This document shows, piece by piece, positions 32,809 through 32,898 of a stretch of DNA of 32,898 nt; the first letter of the stretch is position 1; every line of letters begins with the position of its first letter. The notes under the pieces were generated by a model, which had not been told where the DNA came from, made no database searches, and saw nothing but the letters and a program-made list of their open reading frames with translations. Made by a program: the position numbers and the translations under genes. This DNA is from Mobilitalea sp. (GTDB taxonomy: Bacteria > Bacillota_A > Clostridia > Lachnospirales > Lachnospiraceae), in assembly GCA_029974875.1 (NCBI GenBank), contig JARKQP010000057.1, positions 1 through 32,898 of the forward strand. Direction: 5' to 3'.

Positions 32809-32898
32809 ATAGTTTCTTCCATTAATTTAGCATTGTGAAGGAGCTCGCTTAAACGGTCTACTTCCTTTTGGAAAATCTCTTTTCCGGCATCCGTGATC
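32805..32898 (-). CDS. PadR-family transcriptional regulator, C-terminal fragment cut by the window edge
   Basis: The last 30 codons are visible: ITDAGKEIFQKEVDRLSELL and then HNAKLMEETI. The ITDAGKEIFQKE segment is the end of the winged-helix domain typical of PadR proteins, followed by the dimerisation helix. Its TGA overlaps the ATG of the DUF2812 gene (ATGA), the usual PadR-DUF2812 arrangement. The start lies outside the window. Confidence 0.75.
   Translation of the reverse strand, partial: ITDAGKEIFQKEVDRLSELLHNAKLMEETI

Overview
The window looks like chromosome from an anaerobic Firmicute, most likely a gut Clostridia of the Lachnospiraceae type. The reasons are strong AGGAGG ribosome sites, frequent TTG/GTG starts, a mannose-family PTS, a cbiMNQO cobalt importer under a cobalamin riboswitch, the PF14512-like nitroreductase, a Na+-pump decarboxylase beta subunit and a PadR/DUF2812 pair. 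No tRNA, rRNA, CRISPR array, IS element or phage gene was seen. The assignment rests on gene content only.

Layout. (1) 1-4122: a sulfatase without a signal peptide followed by PTS EIIA, EIIB, EIIC and EIID, probably import and intracellular desulfation of a sulfated sugar such as a glycosaminoglycan fragment. (2) 4126-7874: promoter, cobalamin riboswitch with terminator, three SD-containing hairpin repeats, then cbiM-cbiN-cbiQ-cbiO. (3) 8167-16105: a divergent locus with a 766-residue LacI-solute-binding-protein fusion regulator facing an L-rhamnose mutarotase, a URO-D-type (corrinoid/O-demethylase-like) methyltransferase and a ribose-type ABC importer (permease, lipoprotein, ATPase). Two identical 14-bp palindromes lie at the same distance from two forward promoters. 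(4) 16237-18817 (-): carbamate kinase, then a nitroreductase/D-lyxose isomerase pair with a possible structured leader. (5) 19242-20437: amidase-SPOR cell-wall hydrolase and a 52-aa acidic peptide. (6) 20727-24418: two MFS transporters (-) divergent from a LysR regulator. (7) 24471-27390 (-): OadG-like and OadB-like sodium-pump subunits behind a terminator-containing leader, then an isoprenoid-synthase-like protein. (8) 27559-28179: uridine kinase. (9) 28468-32898 (-): partial PadR, a DUF2812 gene broken by a stop codon, and an ABC-2 exporter of one ATPase and two permeases.

The most promising candidate for an undescribed system is region 3: a regulator that carries two different sugar-binding folds, controlling rhamnose-type mutarotation, ABC uptake and a methyltransferase, next to a cobalt importer. 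I propose, as inference only, that it handles an O-methylated deoxysugar. A second recurring oddity is that at least six intergenic spacers each hold their own unrelated short tandem array (units of about 14 to 33 bp).
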